Assembly (NCBI GenBank): GCA_964236105.1
Contig: CAXSBC010000008.1
Span: 1-64,000 of the forward strand
Length of the DNA: 64,000 bases
Direction: 5' to 3'
Origin: Lichenicola sp964236105
GTDB lineage: Bacteria; Pseudomonadota; Alphaproteobacteria; Acetobacterales; Acetobacteraceae
The notes under the pieces were generated by a model. It ran no database searches, was not told the DNA's origin, and saw only the letters and a list, made by a program, of their open reading frames with translations. The translations under genes were made by a program, and so were the position numbers. Of this stretch, positions 8,964 through 18,102 are shown piece by piece; positions within the stretch are counted from its first letter, which is position 1; each line of letters opens with the position of its first letter.

Positions 8964-10952
8964 TCAGAACTGGATTTTCAGGCCGGCGAGCACGCGACGA
9001 TCCACCTCCAGCCCTGCCGTTTCTGCGAGACGGTGTTGAAGCAGCTGCTCGGCAACCAATGACACGGTGATACCTTGCCTGACCCGATAGGCAAGACGCG
9101 CATTCACCGTGATGTAGTTCGGAATGGTGACCGTTTGGGCGATCAGCTGGGTATTGCTGGCTGTGAAGTCTTCTATATGAGATTGCCATTTCGCCTGTGC
9201 ATCTAGTTCAAGCCGGCGCCAGGAATAGCCTCCGCCGAATGTCACAGCATTGACAGGTGTCTGTCGCTGGTAACTCACCGACGGAGCCATTGCCAGCTCG
9301 CCCTTGTCGGTCGCATCATGCAAGGCAGCCAGCGAGTAGGCGACGTTCCAGCGCAGGCCGGAGGAGGAACTGCCTTTGATGCCGATCTCGCCACCGATCT
9401 CGCTGCTACTGCCAAAATTGCGCGACATCAGCAGAAGCTGCCCGGTAGGCAGGATGGTGTCGCCAGAACCAAAAGGAGAGCCGATCGCGGTGTCAGTCTG
9501 CTGTGCGAAAGCGGCGAGCCGAAAGGTGGATCCAAGTGCAGGCAGTGCGCGGTCATAATCAAGCTCATAGCTCGTGACCGCAGAAGGCTGCAGCAGCGCA
9601 TTGCCAGCAACGATCACCGGGCCGTAACTCTGACCGATGCCGAAATCCACGAGGCTCGGCAGCTGGATCGCCCGTGCAGCGGTAGCACGCACCGTATCGT
9701 AACCTGACAGCTGGAGGACGGCACCGCTATTGAAGCTTGGTTCCTGGATCACTTCATGATGAAACAGATCCCCGGTTCCGGGAATGACGAACTGCATACC
9801 CTGGTGATCGAGCGACAGGTGGTCGACGCGGATGGCGTTGGTCAAGGACAGCGTGGGAAGGATCTGCCAATCCCACATCAGCGAGCCGGCTGCGATCTTG
9901 TAGCCTAACCGGCCGTCGAAAGTCTCGAGCGATGCTACCGAGTTGTCCCGGTATTCACCAGCGACGCGCAGGGTGTGATTGGAGCCGAGCTTGATCAGGT
10001 CGCTCATCTGCACAACTGTAACGTCTTCTCGCCAACCGCTGCTCCTGTCAAACACTGAATAGGAAGTACGGTTTTCGTTGCGGTAGACGTCAAGCTGCAG
10101 GATACCAAGCCTGGTGTCATCGCTGACGCGGCTGCGCAGGCTGTTCGCGTGGGTCGCAAACGGCTCATAGGTTCCTGTATCAATATAATAGTTCGAGTTC
10201 GTGCTCGAAACTGAGCCGGACAGATCCCACTCAATCTTGTGCCCGAACCGAAACCGGGCATCGAGCGCAAGCGTACCGTCGTGCGGCTGTTCCCGAGTGT
10301 TTCCGCCTTCGTTGCCCAGAAATTCAGCCGAACGGAAACCTCTCGCAGATAGCTTGATCCCGGCCTGCGCGAACGGGTGGATGGTGGTCACCGCTTCGCC
10401 ATAGGCTTGGCTCTGTGTACCTCCCTCGGCGTAGGCGGTGTTCACCTTATCGACCAGGGGATCAAACGTGACGATATTGATGACCCCTGATACCGCATTG
10501 AAACCGTAGAGAGCCGCGGTCGGTCCCTTGATGATCTCGATCTGTCGGATCTCATTCATCACGACTGGGATCTGCGACCAGAGGGTCTGGCCGTAATCAT
10601 CCTGGTAGACTTGGCGTCCATCGACCAGTACCAGAACGCGCGGATTGAGAGCCGTATTGTAGCCACGAATACCCACCGAGACATCCCGTTCGCCATAACG
10701 GCGGACATCGATTCCGGGAACCTGTATCAAGGCATCCGGAATGTTGTCGGCACCAGAGCGGCGAATGTCTTCGGCCGTAACGATTGCCATGTCGGCAGGT
10801 GCATCGCTTACCCTTTGCGGCTTGCCGGTCACGGACTCAGTTACGGGTTCTCCGAACATCTGCTCGAATGAGGTATAATTCATCTCCTGCGCGCCGGCAC
10901 ACGTCGTCGACAAGACCAGCAACAGCAGGGGTGTCCGGAACATTACAGTCAT
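8964..10952 (-). CDS. TonB-dependent receptor in YfiR/c-di-GMP operon (662 aa)
   Basis: The start chosen is the ATG at 10952 (MTVMFRTPLLLLV); it overlaps the stop of the upstream YfiR-like gene as ATGA, indicating translational coupling. A signal peptide ends near CAGAQE. The plug (about residues 25-150) shows FGEPVTESVTGKPQRVSDAP, DIRRSGADNIPDALIQVPGI, VLVLVDGRQVY and IEIIKGPTAALYGFNAVSG VINIVT. The remainder is a barrel ending in LAGLKIQF, a proper aromatic C-terminus. This plug subtype (GEPVTxSVTGKPQRVSDAP) is repeatedly found beside YfiR/DUF4154 proteins and signal-transduction proteins, so it may act as a sensor-transducer as well as a transporter. The ligand is unknown. Confidence 0.9.
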   Translation of the reverse strand: MTVMFRTPLLLLVLSTTCAGAQEMNYTSFEQMFGEPVTESVTGKPQRVSDAPADMAIVTAEDIRRSGADNIPDALIQVPGIDVRRYGERDVSVGIRGYNTALNPRVLVLVDGRQVYQDDYGQTLWSQIPVVMNEIRQIEIIKGPTAALYGFNAVSGVINIVTFDPLVDKVNTAYAEGGTQSQAYGEAVTTIHPFAQAGIKLSARGFRSAEFLGNEGGNTREQPHDGTLALDARFRFGHKIEWDLSGSVSSTNSNYYIDTGTYEPFATHANSLRSRVSDDTRLGILQLDVYRNENRTSYSVFDRSSGWREDVTVVQMSDLIKLGSNHTLRVAGEYRDNSVASLETFDGRLGYKIAAGSLMWDWQILPTLSLTNAIRVDHLSLDHQGMQFVIPGTGDLFHHEVIQEPSFNSGAVLQLSGYDTVRATAARAIQLPSLVDFGIGQSYGPVIVAGNALLQPSAVTSYELDYDRALPALGSTFRLAAFAQQTDTAIGSPFGSGDTILPTGQLLLMSRNFGSSSEIGGEIGIKGSSSSGLRWNVAYSLAALHDATDKGELAMAPSVSYQRQTPVNAVTFGGGYSWRRLELDAQAKWQSHIEDFTASNTQLIAQTVTIPNYITVNARLAYRVRQGITVSLVAEQLLQHRLAETAGLEVDRRVLAGLKIQF

Positions 10953-11503
10953 ATCTCGCGCACCATCATGCGGAAAGCTGTTGCGAAATGCACTCCGGCC
11001 GCCTCGGCGTTGGCACGGTTTACGACAATGCTGACGTTTGGCTCGGACCGAATGGCAACGATGCAGGCGCCACTGGCCACTTGTTCCAGATGCCTGGTCA
11101 GGCACGGAATGCCATGTTGCAACACGGCAGTCTTCAGGATGGTGTCATCGACATTAGACGTGTCGACGATCGCACCGTAGGACTTTGTCTCGGCAAGACG
11201 AGCCTGATCGACCGTGACCGACTTCAGGACGAGGCCGCCAATGGTCAATCCATCGCCAATGATGCCCGCAATGGCTGCGGCCTCTTCGCGCGACTGACGG
11301 TCATGAGCATTGAAAACAATCGCGAGGGTGAGATCCCCGGATGGGTAGTTGGCCTGGAAGGTAAGCACGTGACCTGCAATCTGCAGATCCCGCAGCTTCG
11401 GCATCGTTGCGTCTTCAACTGCTGCCGCTCCATACACAGGAAGAACAGCAAGCACGAGGCTGGCAGCGCAGAAGCGCCATGCAAAACGAAATACGGTCGA
11501 CAT
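10949..11503 (-). CDS. YfiR-like periplasmic protein (DUF4154, 184 aa)
   Basis: The protein has a signal peptide (MSTVFRFAWRFCAASLVLAV...YGAAA) and a single YfiR/DUF4154-type domain. Recognisable parts are the middle stretch AIAGIIGDGL, a pair of cysteines at about 134 and 147 (GIPCLTRHLEQVASGAC) that could form a disulfide, and the terminal NVSIVVNRANAEAAGVHF. In Pseudomonas YfiR is a redox-sensitive periplasmic repressor of the diguanylate cyclase YfiN. Here the gene is first in an operon with a TonB receptor, overlapping it by 4 bp, and with a GGDEF-EAL protein. An analogous inhibitory or ligand-relay role is plausible. The family assignment rests on pattern and context rather than a profile search. 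Confidence 0.75.
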   Translation of the reverse strand: MSTVFRFAWRFCAASLVLAVLPVYGAAAVEDATMPKLRDLQIAGHVLTFQANYPSGDLTLAIVFNAHDRQSREEAAAIAGIIGDGLTIGGLVLKSVTVDQARLAETKSYGAIVDTSNVDDTILKTAVLQHGIPCLTRHLEQVASGACIVAIRSEPNVSIVVNRANAEAAGVHFATAFRMMVREI

Positions 11504-11616
11504 GTCTTTACGAACCAGCAGGTGGCACGGTTCGTTCTACATGTATGAGGTTAATAGACCGTAACAGCAATGGCCGTGGGAGTGCGCCATCAGGAGGCGG
11601 CACATGGACATTTACT

Positions 11617-11880
11617 TCAGAAAATCGGCAGGCAGCAGGTCAAGCGACTGGTCGCGCCTCGAATGTCATGCCTGGTCTCAGGAAGTCGACGCCGCGTGGG
11701 GTCGGGCTGTACATCGCCGGCAGTCTGCGCGCTCACCCAGGTAAAGGCGCCCTGGTCCAGCCGCTTGGCCAACAGGCACGATCCGGTGCCGTCATGGACC
11801 AGAAGCTTGATCCAACCCGCACCAGTGCCGCGGAAGACGATCAGGTGGCCGGTGGAACGGATCCGCTCGCAGCACCTCCG
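11617..11880 (-). pseudogene. IS66-family Orf2 (TnpB) remnant
   Basis: On the minus strand the frame reads STGHLIVFRGTGAGWIKLLV followed by HDGTGSCLLAKRLDQGAFTW. This matches the conserved core of IS66 Orf2/TnpB (GHLFVFR...G...K.L.WDG.G..LFAKRLE.G.F.W). Only this core is present, without Orf1 or the large Orf3, and the ends are degraded. It abuts the point where the cytochrome b561 gene breaks off, so IS66 insertion followed by deletion is the likely cause of that truncation. Boundaries are approximate. Confidence 0.5.
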
Positions 11881-12232
11881 GCTCCAGCAGGGCAAGGAGG
11901 ACCATGAAGCCGTAGAAGGCGACATGCGTCGCATGCGCCGCGGCCCGCTCGACGGGGCGAATGCTGTTGAGCAATGGCGCCGGATGCGTCAGGCGCCAGC
12001 CGAGGCGAGCGACGCTGAGCACCAGGACGGTGATCCCGAAGGATTTGTGCAGCTGGAACACCTGGAATCGGGTCAGTCCGTGCATGTGCCCCATGCGCCA
12101 GCCCAGCAGCAGGTTGAGCAGGATGAGAACCGCGATGATCCAGTGCAGCGTCTGCGCGACGCGGGAGTAGCGTCGCGCTTCGCCGGCAGGAGCGGCGGTG
12201 GATCCGGACTCGTTCGTGGGGCTCGTCGTCAT
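11881..12232 (-). pseudogene. Cytochrome b561-type protein, truncated
   Basis: From the ATG at 12232 (MTTSPTNESG) the protein shows the start of a di-haem cytochrome b561: RYSRVAQTLHWIIAVLILLN, FQVFQLHKSFGITVLVLSVA, RLGWRLTHPAPLL and HATHVAFYGFMVLLAL. These include three of the usual haem-ligating or nearby histidines and about three membrane helices. After LLALLEPE similarity stops and the sequence runs into an IS66 Orf2 remnant. The fourth helix and C-terminus are missing. Intact family members are about 180 residues and pass electrons between quinol and periplasmic acceptors. Confidence 0.65.
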
Positions 12233-12411
12233 CTCGGGGCCCGAGGGCCTCTCGCTATGGGCAGTGGCAACGCGCGCAGCGTGGCCGCAGATTACCGTCG
12301 TTGATGGCCTGCGGGGCTGTGATGATCTGCGCGATCGTACGGCTCGTGGTCGTTCCTGCTCTCCATGTTCTGCACCCACGACGTCGGGTGACAGCGGCGG
12401 CCTGCGGCAAC

Positions 12412-13365
12412 ATGACAGCCTTTGACCTATCGAATAATCCTCATATCGTCCATGCTAACAACAGTCTCATCGATAAGAACGCCAAGTCCCCTGCCTTCGA
12501 CCAGCTGACCGTGTTCCTGGCCGTGGTCGAGGACGGCGGTTTGCCAAGGCCGGGCGGCGGCAGAACCGGCAGCAATCGGTCATCAGCTACATGGTCGCCG
12601 CGCTCGAGGCCCAGTTGGGCGGTGTCGTCCTGTTCGACCGCACGCGGCGTCGACCCACGCTGACAGACGTGGGACAGGCCGTGCTGATCGACGCACGGCG
12701 GGTCGTGCAGGAGATGAACGGGTTGCGCGCTCGGGTCGAAGGGCTCCGCGCGGGGTTGGAGCCCGAACTTAACGTCGTGCTCGACGCCATGCGGCCCAGC
12801 GACGTCGTCGCCGCCTTGACGGACTTCCGGGTGCGGTTCCCGAAGGTGACTGTCCGCGTGAATATCGAGGTCCTTGGCGGCGTGCCCGCAAGCGTCATCG
12901 ACCGCTCCGCCCTGATTGGCATCAGCGGTCCGCTGTTCTACCGCGTGGACGGGCTGGAGCAGGCCCTGGTGGGCGCGACCACGTTGCTTCCGGTCGCTGC
13001 ACCCAGCCATCCTTTCTGTGCCCAGTCGGAACCGATCCCGAACCGCGAGGCCAGCAAGCACACGCAGGTCGTGCTCACAGACCGCACCGATCTGTCCAAG
13101 GATCGGGATTTCGCGATCCTGGCATCCGGGCGAATGCTGCCCTCCGACGTCCTGACGAAGCACAGCGTCATCCTCGCCGGGCTGGGGTGGGGCAATCTTC
13201 CCCAACCGCTCATCAAGAACGATCTTGCAGCGGGGCGGCTGCGCCTGCTGCCCGCTGGCGGAATGGCGCCAACGCAGCTACCCGTTCCACGCCATCCATC
13301 GTCTCGACAGCCCGCCCGGTCCGGCAGGCCGCCGGTTCCTTGAGCGCTTGGGCGCAGGGTTCTGA
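12412..13365 (+). pseudogene. LysR-family regulator, frameshifted twice
   Basis: The N-terminal frame runs to FDQLTVFLAVVEDGG. The wHTH then continues in another frame as FAKAGRRQNRQQSVISYMVA and ALEAQLGGVVLFDRT. Adding one T in the TTT run near 12540 would restore frame. The effector domain is readable (ALIGISGPLFYRVDG, LPVAAPSHPFCA, GWGNLPQPLI) and ends out of frame as Y-P-F-H-A-I-H-R-L-D...RRFLERL after an apparent one-base insertion near 13280. Translational start is uncertain. These two single-base indels are the only obvious defects, so either recent decay or sequencing error is possible. The former target is unknown; the truncated cytochrome b561 lies divergently upstream. Confidence 0.75.
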
Positions 13366-13398
13366 GTCGCAGCTGTTCCGGCGTCCGAAGCCTTCACC

Positions 13399-13788
13399 AT
13401 GACATCAACGAACAAACAAGCGCCTGTACTGGTGCATGGTCTGTTTACGAGATCCGAACGGCGGTCGCGCGTCTTCCTGTATGAGCGCTCAGCCGACGGC
13501 GAAGCCGCGTTGACGGATTCCGATATCCCTGCCTCTGCGATCTGCCTGAGCGCGACGAAGACGGTCCCGGCGTGCGACGTGGGGGACGCGGTCTGGGTCG
13601 TCAACTCGATCACCGCCGAGCTGTTCCGCGGCACCGTCTCGTTCTGCCTGGTGGCCATGGCGACCGGGCTGCAGGCGTTCTCCACCGTTCCCGACGCACG
13701 GGCGGAGCATCTCACGCCGGACACGCTGCGGCGCCTGACACCCGATCGTCGGCCATTCCGGGCAGGATCCGGCCGACCCTCGGCCTGA
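13399..13788 (+). CDS. Hypothetical protein (129 aa)
   Basis: I do not recognise a family. The sequence starts MTSTNKQAPVLVHGLF and has a mixed middle (DIPASAICLSATKTVPACDV, VWVVNSITAELFRGTVSFCL), with no signal peptide or convincing membrane segment. The C-terminal 30 residues are arginine/proline-rich and look like read-through of non-coding DNA. It lies between a LysR pseudogene and an intact LysR gene, and an open frame also exists on the opposite strand. It may be a remnant. Confidence 0.3.
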   Translation: MTSTNKQAPVLVHGLFTRSERRSRVFLYERSADGEAALTDSDIPASAICLSATKTVPACDVGDAVWVVNSITAELFRGTVSFCLVAMATGLQAFSTVPDARAEHLTPDTLRRLTPDRRPFRAGSGRPSA

Positions 13789-14268
13789 ACCACAGCGCGA
13801 ACCAGACCCCGGCGGAGCTCGTCGTAGACACTGCGGGACCACCACCTGCGACATATCGCCGGGCACGGCCGCAGAAGTTGGCAGCCAGACCATCACTGGC
13901 CCGCTTCAGTTGAGGCCAATATCAGCCGATTCAGGCAGGTGATCGGGAACAGGCTGCGCTCGCGCACGAAACCATGACGCGGGACAGAGAGCACTTTGGC
14001 CGTCAGCGTCCTGAACCGCGTGCTCGAAATCGGACGCCCTGAGTGCATACACCTCGCATAGCGGCCGATGCGGGTAGGTACTTGCCACGTCCGTCTTCCC
14101 GCCCACGCAACACAGCCGATCCACGCATCGTGATCGCCGCAAGCCGTATCTGCACCTTCCAGGTACGGCCGGCTCATCCGCGACGACCGGTCCCACCATG
14201 CGATGAGGCCTTCCGGCAGAACGACGCCGATGACAGAGTTGTTGCACACAAGGCAAAGGTGCGGACTC
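13789..14268. other. Intergenic stretch, no gene recognised
   Basis: About 480 bases with no supported coding region. The last part must contain the promoter of the downstream LysR gene, but no clear promoter or LysR box could be picked out by eye. Confidence 0.4.
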
Positions 14269-15243
14269 GTGGATTACTTCGCAGCGATGCGATCTTTCGT
14301 GCGAGCGGTGCAGCTCGGCAGCTTCTCCAGGGCAGCAGAGGAAGCCGGCGTCAAGGTCTCGACCGTGTCGCGCTACGTGACCGGGCTGGAAGCCGACCTG
14401 GGCGCCGCGGTTCTCAACCGCTCGACCCGCAGCCTGCACCTGACGGAAGCGGGCAAGGCCTTTTTCGACCGGGCCGTGCAGATCCTGCAGGATGTCGAGG
14501 AGGCGCGGGACGCGGCCCGGTCCCTGAACGCTCGTCCGCAGGGATTGCTGCGGATCGCGCTGCCGGGCGCCTTCGGCCGGCGTCACGTCATGCCGCACAT
14601 GCGTGCCTTCCTGAGCGACAACCCGGATGTCCGGCTCGACGCGATCATTGCCGACATGCCGGTGGACCTGATCGAGTCTGGAACGGACGTCGCGATACGC
14701 ATCGGGGTGATGGCCTCCTCCGCGCTGATCGCCAGGCGGCTGGCGCCCGAGACCTTCAGGCTCGTCGCCAGCCCGGCCTACCTCTCGGACCGTCCGCCGC
14801 CTCGAACCCCGTCCGATCTGGCGCGACATCCGTGCCTGTTGTCCGACCCGCATCCCAGCAGGACCTGGCACTTCAGGACCGATGGGGAAGCGGCTGGCCA
14901 GTCGCTTGGGGAGATCGAGGTCGGCGGCAGGATGCGTGTGAACGACCTGGAGGTGCTGCGGGACGCCGTTCTCGGCGGAGACGGCATCGCCCTGCTGCCC
15001 GCCTGGCTCTGCGACGGCGAACTGCGGGACGGCCGGATGACGGCGGTGCTGCCGCAATGGCAGTGGCTTCCGCCGCCTGGCTCGGAGCGCGCGATCTGGG
15101 GTCTTTACCCACCCAAGAAAATCGTCTCGCCCAAGGTCAAGGTGTTCCTGGCGTTCCTCGCAGCCCAGTTCGGCCGCGTGCCGCGCTGGGACTATCGGCC
15201 GCCGGCCGGTGCGGCCGCGTCAATCCGCATCCGGGACCGGTAG
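14269..15243 (+). CDS. LysR-family transcriptional regulator (324 aa)
   Basis: The N-terminal winged HTH is clear (FVRAVQLGSFSRAAEEAG, VSTVSRYVTGLEADLGAAVL, NRSTRSLHLTEAG). A periplasmic-binding-protein-like effector domain follows, with GLLRIALPGAFGRRHVMPHM, GTDVAIRIG and LGGDGIALLPAWL. The start is set at the GTG at 14269 because VDYFAAMRSF is the usual family N-terminus; an ATG at 14230 and one at 14287 are alternatives. The CrgA/AaeR-like subgroup with an LNARPQGLLRIA linker often controls a neighbouring oxidoreductase or efflux gene. Here the next gene, 110 nt downstream and co-directional, is a gentisate-dioxygenase-like bicupin, a plausible target. Confidence 0.9.
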   Translation: MDYFAAMRSFVRAVQLGSFSRAAEEAGVKVSTVSRYVTGLEADLGAAVLNRSTRSLHLTEAGKAFFDRAVQILQDVEEARDAARSLNARPQGLLRIALPGAFGRRHVMPHMRAFLSDNPDVRLDAIIADMPVDLIESGTDVAIRIGVMASSALIARRLAPETFRLVASPAYLSDRPPPRTPSDLARHPCLLSDPHPSRTWHFRTDGEAAGQSLGEIEVGGRMRVNDLEVLRDAVLGGDGIALLPAWLCDGELRDGRMTAVLPQWQWLPPPGSERAIWGLYPPKKIVSPKVKVFLAFLAAQFGRVPRWDYRPPAGAAASIRIRDR

Positions 15244-15353
15244 GCCGTTTTCAGCAAATATGCTTTGCCGGCGGCGGGCTCACTGCGCCCGGTCGGCAGG
15301 ACCATTCTCTGGACACGGCAACGGAACCCGCTACCGGGTTCGAGGAGGCTCCT

Positions 15354-16313
15354 ATGGACACCATCATCCAGACACATCCGGCGCAGAGCGACGTGGCAGA
15401 CACGCGCAGTTCTGCACACGCCGACACCGCGCAGTTCTTCGAGTACAGCAAGGCCGCCAACCCGATCCGTTCCAGCCTGACGCCGCGCATTCCCTTCCAC
15501 TTCTTCTCGCCCAGCCTGTATGCCGATGGGCCAAGCCGGGTCGTCCCGCTGGACCTGAGCGAGGACCTGAAGTGCGCCTCGCCCGCGACGGGTCCGGATC
15601 TCTGCGCCAACTTCGTCCGGATTCTCGCCGGGGACGACATCGCCCTCGACGTGAACGCCACGTCGATGGTGTTCTACGTCATCCGCGGCGCCGGCACGGC
15701 CGAGATCGGATCGGACCGTCTGCAGTGGTCGACCGGCGACTTCTTCACGGCACCGGGCGGCGTGACGACGGCGCTACGCGCGTCTGCCGAAGCGGCGCTC
15801 TACTACGTCAACGACGCGCCGCTGCTGACCTATCTCGGCGCCCGGGTCGATCAGGCGCGCTTCTCGCCGGTGATCTACAAGGCGGACCGTCTCAACGAGG
15901 AGCTGAAGAAGGTTGCGAGCGACGCCGACGCCGCAAACCGCAGCCGGATCAGCGTCCTGCTCGCGAACTCCGAGTTTCCGCTGACCAGGACCGTCACCCA
16001 CGTCTTGTGGGCGATGTACGGCATGATCAGCCCCAACACGGAGCAGAAGCCGCATCGGCACCAGTCGATCGCCCTCGACCTGATCGTCGACTGCGATCCG
16101 GGCTGCTACAGCCTGCTCGGGACGCAGCTGGATGCGGACGGCAATATCGTCGATCCGGTTCGGGTCGACTGGGAGTCCGGTTGCGCCTTCGTCACCCCGC
16201 CCGGCTACTGGCACGCCCACTTCAACAGCTCCGGTCGCGAGGCGCGGCTGATCCCGATCCAGGATGCCGGTCTGCAGACCTACCTGCGCACGCTCGACAT
16301 CCGCTTCACCTGA
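15354..16313 (+). CDS. Bicupin, gentisate 1,2-dioxygenase-like (319 aa)
   Basis: The start at 15354 is supported by GAGGAGG five bases upstream. Two cupin barrels are visible. The first (about residues 90-160: VFYVIRGAGTAEIG, STGDFFTAPGG) lacks the HxH metal motif. The second (about 220-300) has QKPHRHQSIALDLIVD and, later, TPPGYWHAHFNSSG, supplying the histidines for an Fe(II) site. This is the architecture of gentisate/salicylate-type ring-cleaving dioxygenases, although metal placement in the C-terminal rather than the N-terminal barrel makes the exact reaction uncertain. No other gentisate-pathway gene (maleylpyruvate isomerase, fumarylpyruvate hydrolase) is adjacent. A GC-rich inverted repeat at 16331-16350 just downstream could be a weak terminator. 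Confidence 0.75.
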   Translation: MDTIIQTHPAQSDVADTRSSAHADTAQFFEYSKAANPIRSSLTPRIPFHFFSPSLYADGPSRVVPLDLSEDLKCASPATGPDLCANFVRILAGDDIALDVNATSMVFYVIRGAGTAEIGSDRLQWSTGDFFTAPGGVTTALRASAEAALYYVNDAPLLTYLGARVDQARFSPVIYKADRLNEELKKVASDADAANRSRISVLLANSEFPLTRTVTHVLWAMYGMISPNTEQKPHRHQSIALDLIVDCDPGCYSLLGTQLDADGNIVDPVRVDWESGCAFVTPPGYWHAHFNSSGREARLIPIQDAGLQTYLRTLDIRFT

Positions 16314-16555
16314 CGTCCGCAACAGGCTGGGGGGGTCCGCGGACTCCCCGGCCGCCTTCAGGCTCTTGGGGATAGGCACCGCAAGCTGTCGGATCCTCGG
16401 GCGACAGGAAGGTCACCGAAGTCTCGTGCATATTCCGTCCGGATCTCGATAGCATGACGAAGCGCAGGACCGGAGGTGCGCGTTCGAGTCCTCGGACTGG
16501 TGGGCGACGGCGTGCCGCTGCGGGTGATCTTGTCGGAACGGCGGCTGGCGGAAAG

Positions 16556-18079
16556 TCATCTGATCGCCCTGGTGAGCGAAGCATCCAGGACGGGCTCCGA
16601 ATATCGGTCCTGGGCGAAGGCGATGGCCAGGGCTGAGAGGTAATCGTTGAAGGCAGCGTCGTGGTGCAGGCGCAGGATGACTGACGCGATCGCCGCGTCG
16701 TCGTCAGCCACCAGGGCGGCGAGGTCGCCCGGCAGGTCAAGTCCTTCGGCGGCAACCGGAGAGCACACGCAGGGCACGCCGGCGGCTAGGCTCTGCACGA
16801 CCTTGGCCTTCAGCCCGGCGCCGAAGTCGAGTGGCGCCACGGTCAGCCGGATGCGCTCGAGCAGGACGTCGAGGTCTTCCAGCCGTCCCTGGTAATCCGG
16901 AGCGTGCAGCGCGCCGGGCAGGTTGTCGCCGACAAACAGGCAGCGAATGCCGGCATCGACGCTGCGTATCCGCGGCATGATCCGGTCACGCAGGCGGTGG
17001 ACCGCCGCCAGGTTGGGGGCGTGACCATAGTTCCCGACGAAGGCCAGGTCGTGCCGCTGCTCGAAGTCGGTGCTGCGCCGCCGGCATGGGATCGACCAGG
17101 TGACGACATGCACCCGCTCGTCCGGCATCACCTGCCGCAGCCTGCTGGCTTCAACGCTGGAATGGGTGATGACCGCGTCGGCGGCACGGGCGGCGATGAA
17201 CTCGTCCTGGCGGATGCGCCGGATCGCCGGCATCAGTTCCGGCCGGTTCTCGTAGGCTGCCTGCCGTGCCAGGCGCAGGTGATGCAGGTCGGCCACGCTG
17301 TAGACCAGCCGCGCGCGGGGCTGGTAGTGCCGCGCCAGCGAAGCGTAGCCGGACGCGATCGGCAGCCGGTGCAGGTAGACCAGATCGTAGCGCCCGGCCT
17401 CGCGCCGCAGCACCTCTTCCACCGAGCCGAACTCCGGATGACGGCAAAGCGCGATCCCGGCCTGGTCGAGCGCGGGTGCGACGTCCGTGGCCATCGCTTG
17501 CGCTGCGAACGTCACCTGATAGCCGAGCCGGCGAAGCGCGCGCATGTGCGAGACGATCGCCACCGAGCCGCCGTCGCGGTCCGGATCGGGTACATGTGCG
17601 TCGAGCACCAGCGCCCGCGCCGACTCCGTCACCCGGCTCGCGCACCGGTCGGTACGGACCTGAGACAGGCGTTCGACCTGGTCCAGCAGGAACGTGTGAC
17701 GTCGCTCGGCTTCGGCGTCGTCATCGAAGGTCAGCAGCAGCATCGCAACGGCGGCTTGTGCCGCCGCGTCGAAGTCGGAGGCCGGATCGAGCCGCAACGG
17801 CGAGCCCGGCATGTCCTCGCCGGTCTCCTCGGCGCGAACATGCACCAGCCAGGATCGGACCGGAGGCAGCGGTGGGTTGAACGCGATCTCGAAGCCGAAC
17901 CGGCCGTTGCCGATCCCGGCCTGCTCGAGGTCCGGCCGATGGCGGTTGGCGACGACCCGCTCGAGCAGCCGATCGTCGGCTGTGACCAGCAAGCAGACCG
18001 GGCTGTCCGGCCTGACCGAGCTGCGCACCCAGCCGCGCAGTCGCAGGCGATCGGCATCGTCGATTGAGCCGATCAGCAT
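16556..18079 (-). CDS. Glycosyltransferase with N-terminal accessory beta-domain (507 aa)
   Basis: The start at 18079 (MLIGSIDDADRLRLRGWV) is chosen because the preceding residues do not look coding and the upstream Hint gene ends 24 nt away. Residues 1-95 form an accessory module (LRGWV...SPVCLLV...VVANRHRPDLEQAGIGNGRF) that recurs in the Hint protein next door. The rest is a GT-B, GT4-like glycosyltransferase: VLDAHVPDPDRDGGSVAIVS, YDLVYLHRLP, LAFVGNYGHAPN, CLFVGDNLPG, then APLDFGAGLKAKVVQSLAAG followed by VPCVCSPVAAEGLDL, the nucleotide-sugar binding region with the usual E. It is a cytoplasmic enzyme, probably for surface or exported polysaccharide or protein glycosylation. Donor and acceptor are unknown. 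Confidence 0.88.
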   Translation of the reverse strand: MLIGSIDDADRLRLRGWVRSSVRPDSPVCLLVTADDRLLERVVANRHRPDLEQAGIGNGRFGFEIAFNPPLPPVRSWLVHVRAEETGEDMPGSPLRLDPASDFDAAAQAAVAMLLLTFDDDAEAERRHTFLLDQVERLSQVRTDRCASRVTESARALVLDAHVPDPDRDGGSVAIVSHMRALRRLGYQVTFAAQAMATDVAPALDQAGIALCRHPEFGSVEEVLRREAGRYDLVYLHRLPIASGYASLARHYQPRARLVYSVADLHHLRLARQAAYENRPELMPAIRRIRQDEFIAARAADAVITHSSVEASRLRQVMPDERVHVVTWSIPCRRRSTDFEQRHDLAFVGNYGHAPNLAAVHRLRDRIMPRIRSVDAGIRCLFVGDNLPGALHAPDYQGRLEDLDVLLERIRLTVAPLDFGAGLKAKVVQSLAAGVPCVCSPVAAEGLDLPGDLAALVADDDAAIASVILRLHHDAAFNDYLSALAIAFAQDRYSEPVLDASLTRAIR

Positions 18080-18102
18080 GGATGCCGAAGGCTGGGGCGG
18101 TA

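Noticed and set aside
14043..15353. 5' extension of the bicupin reading frame across the LysR gene
   Set aside because: The stretch before 15354 is an out-of-frame reading of the LysR gene, and a strong ribosome binding site sits directly before 15354.
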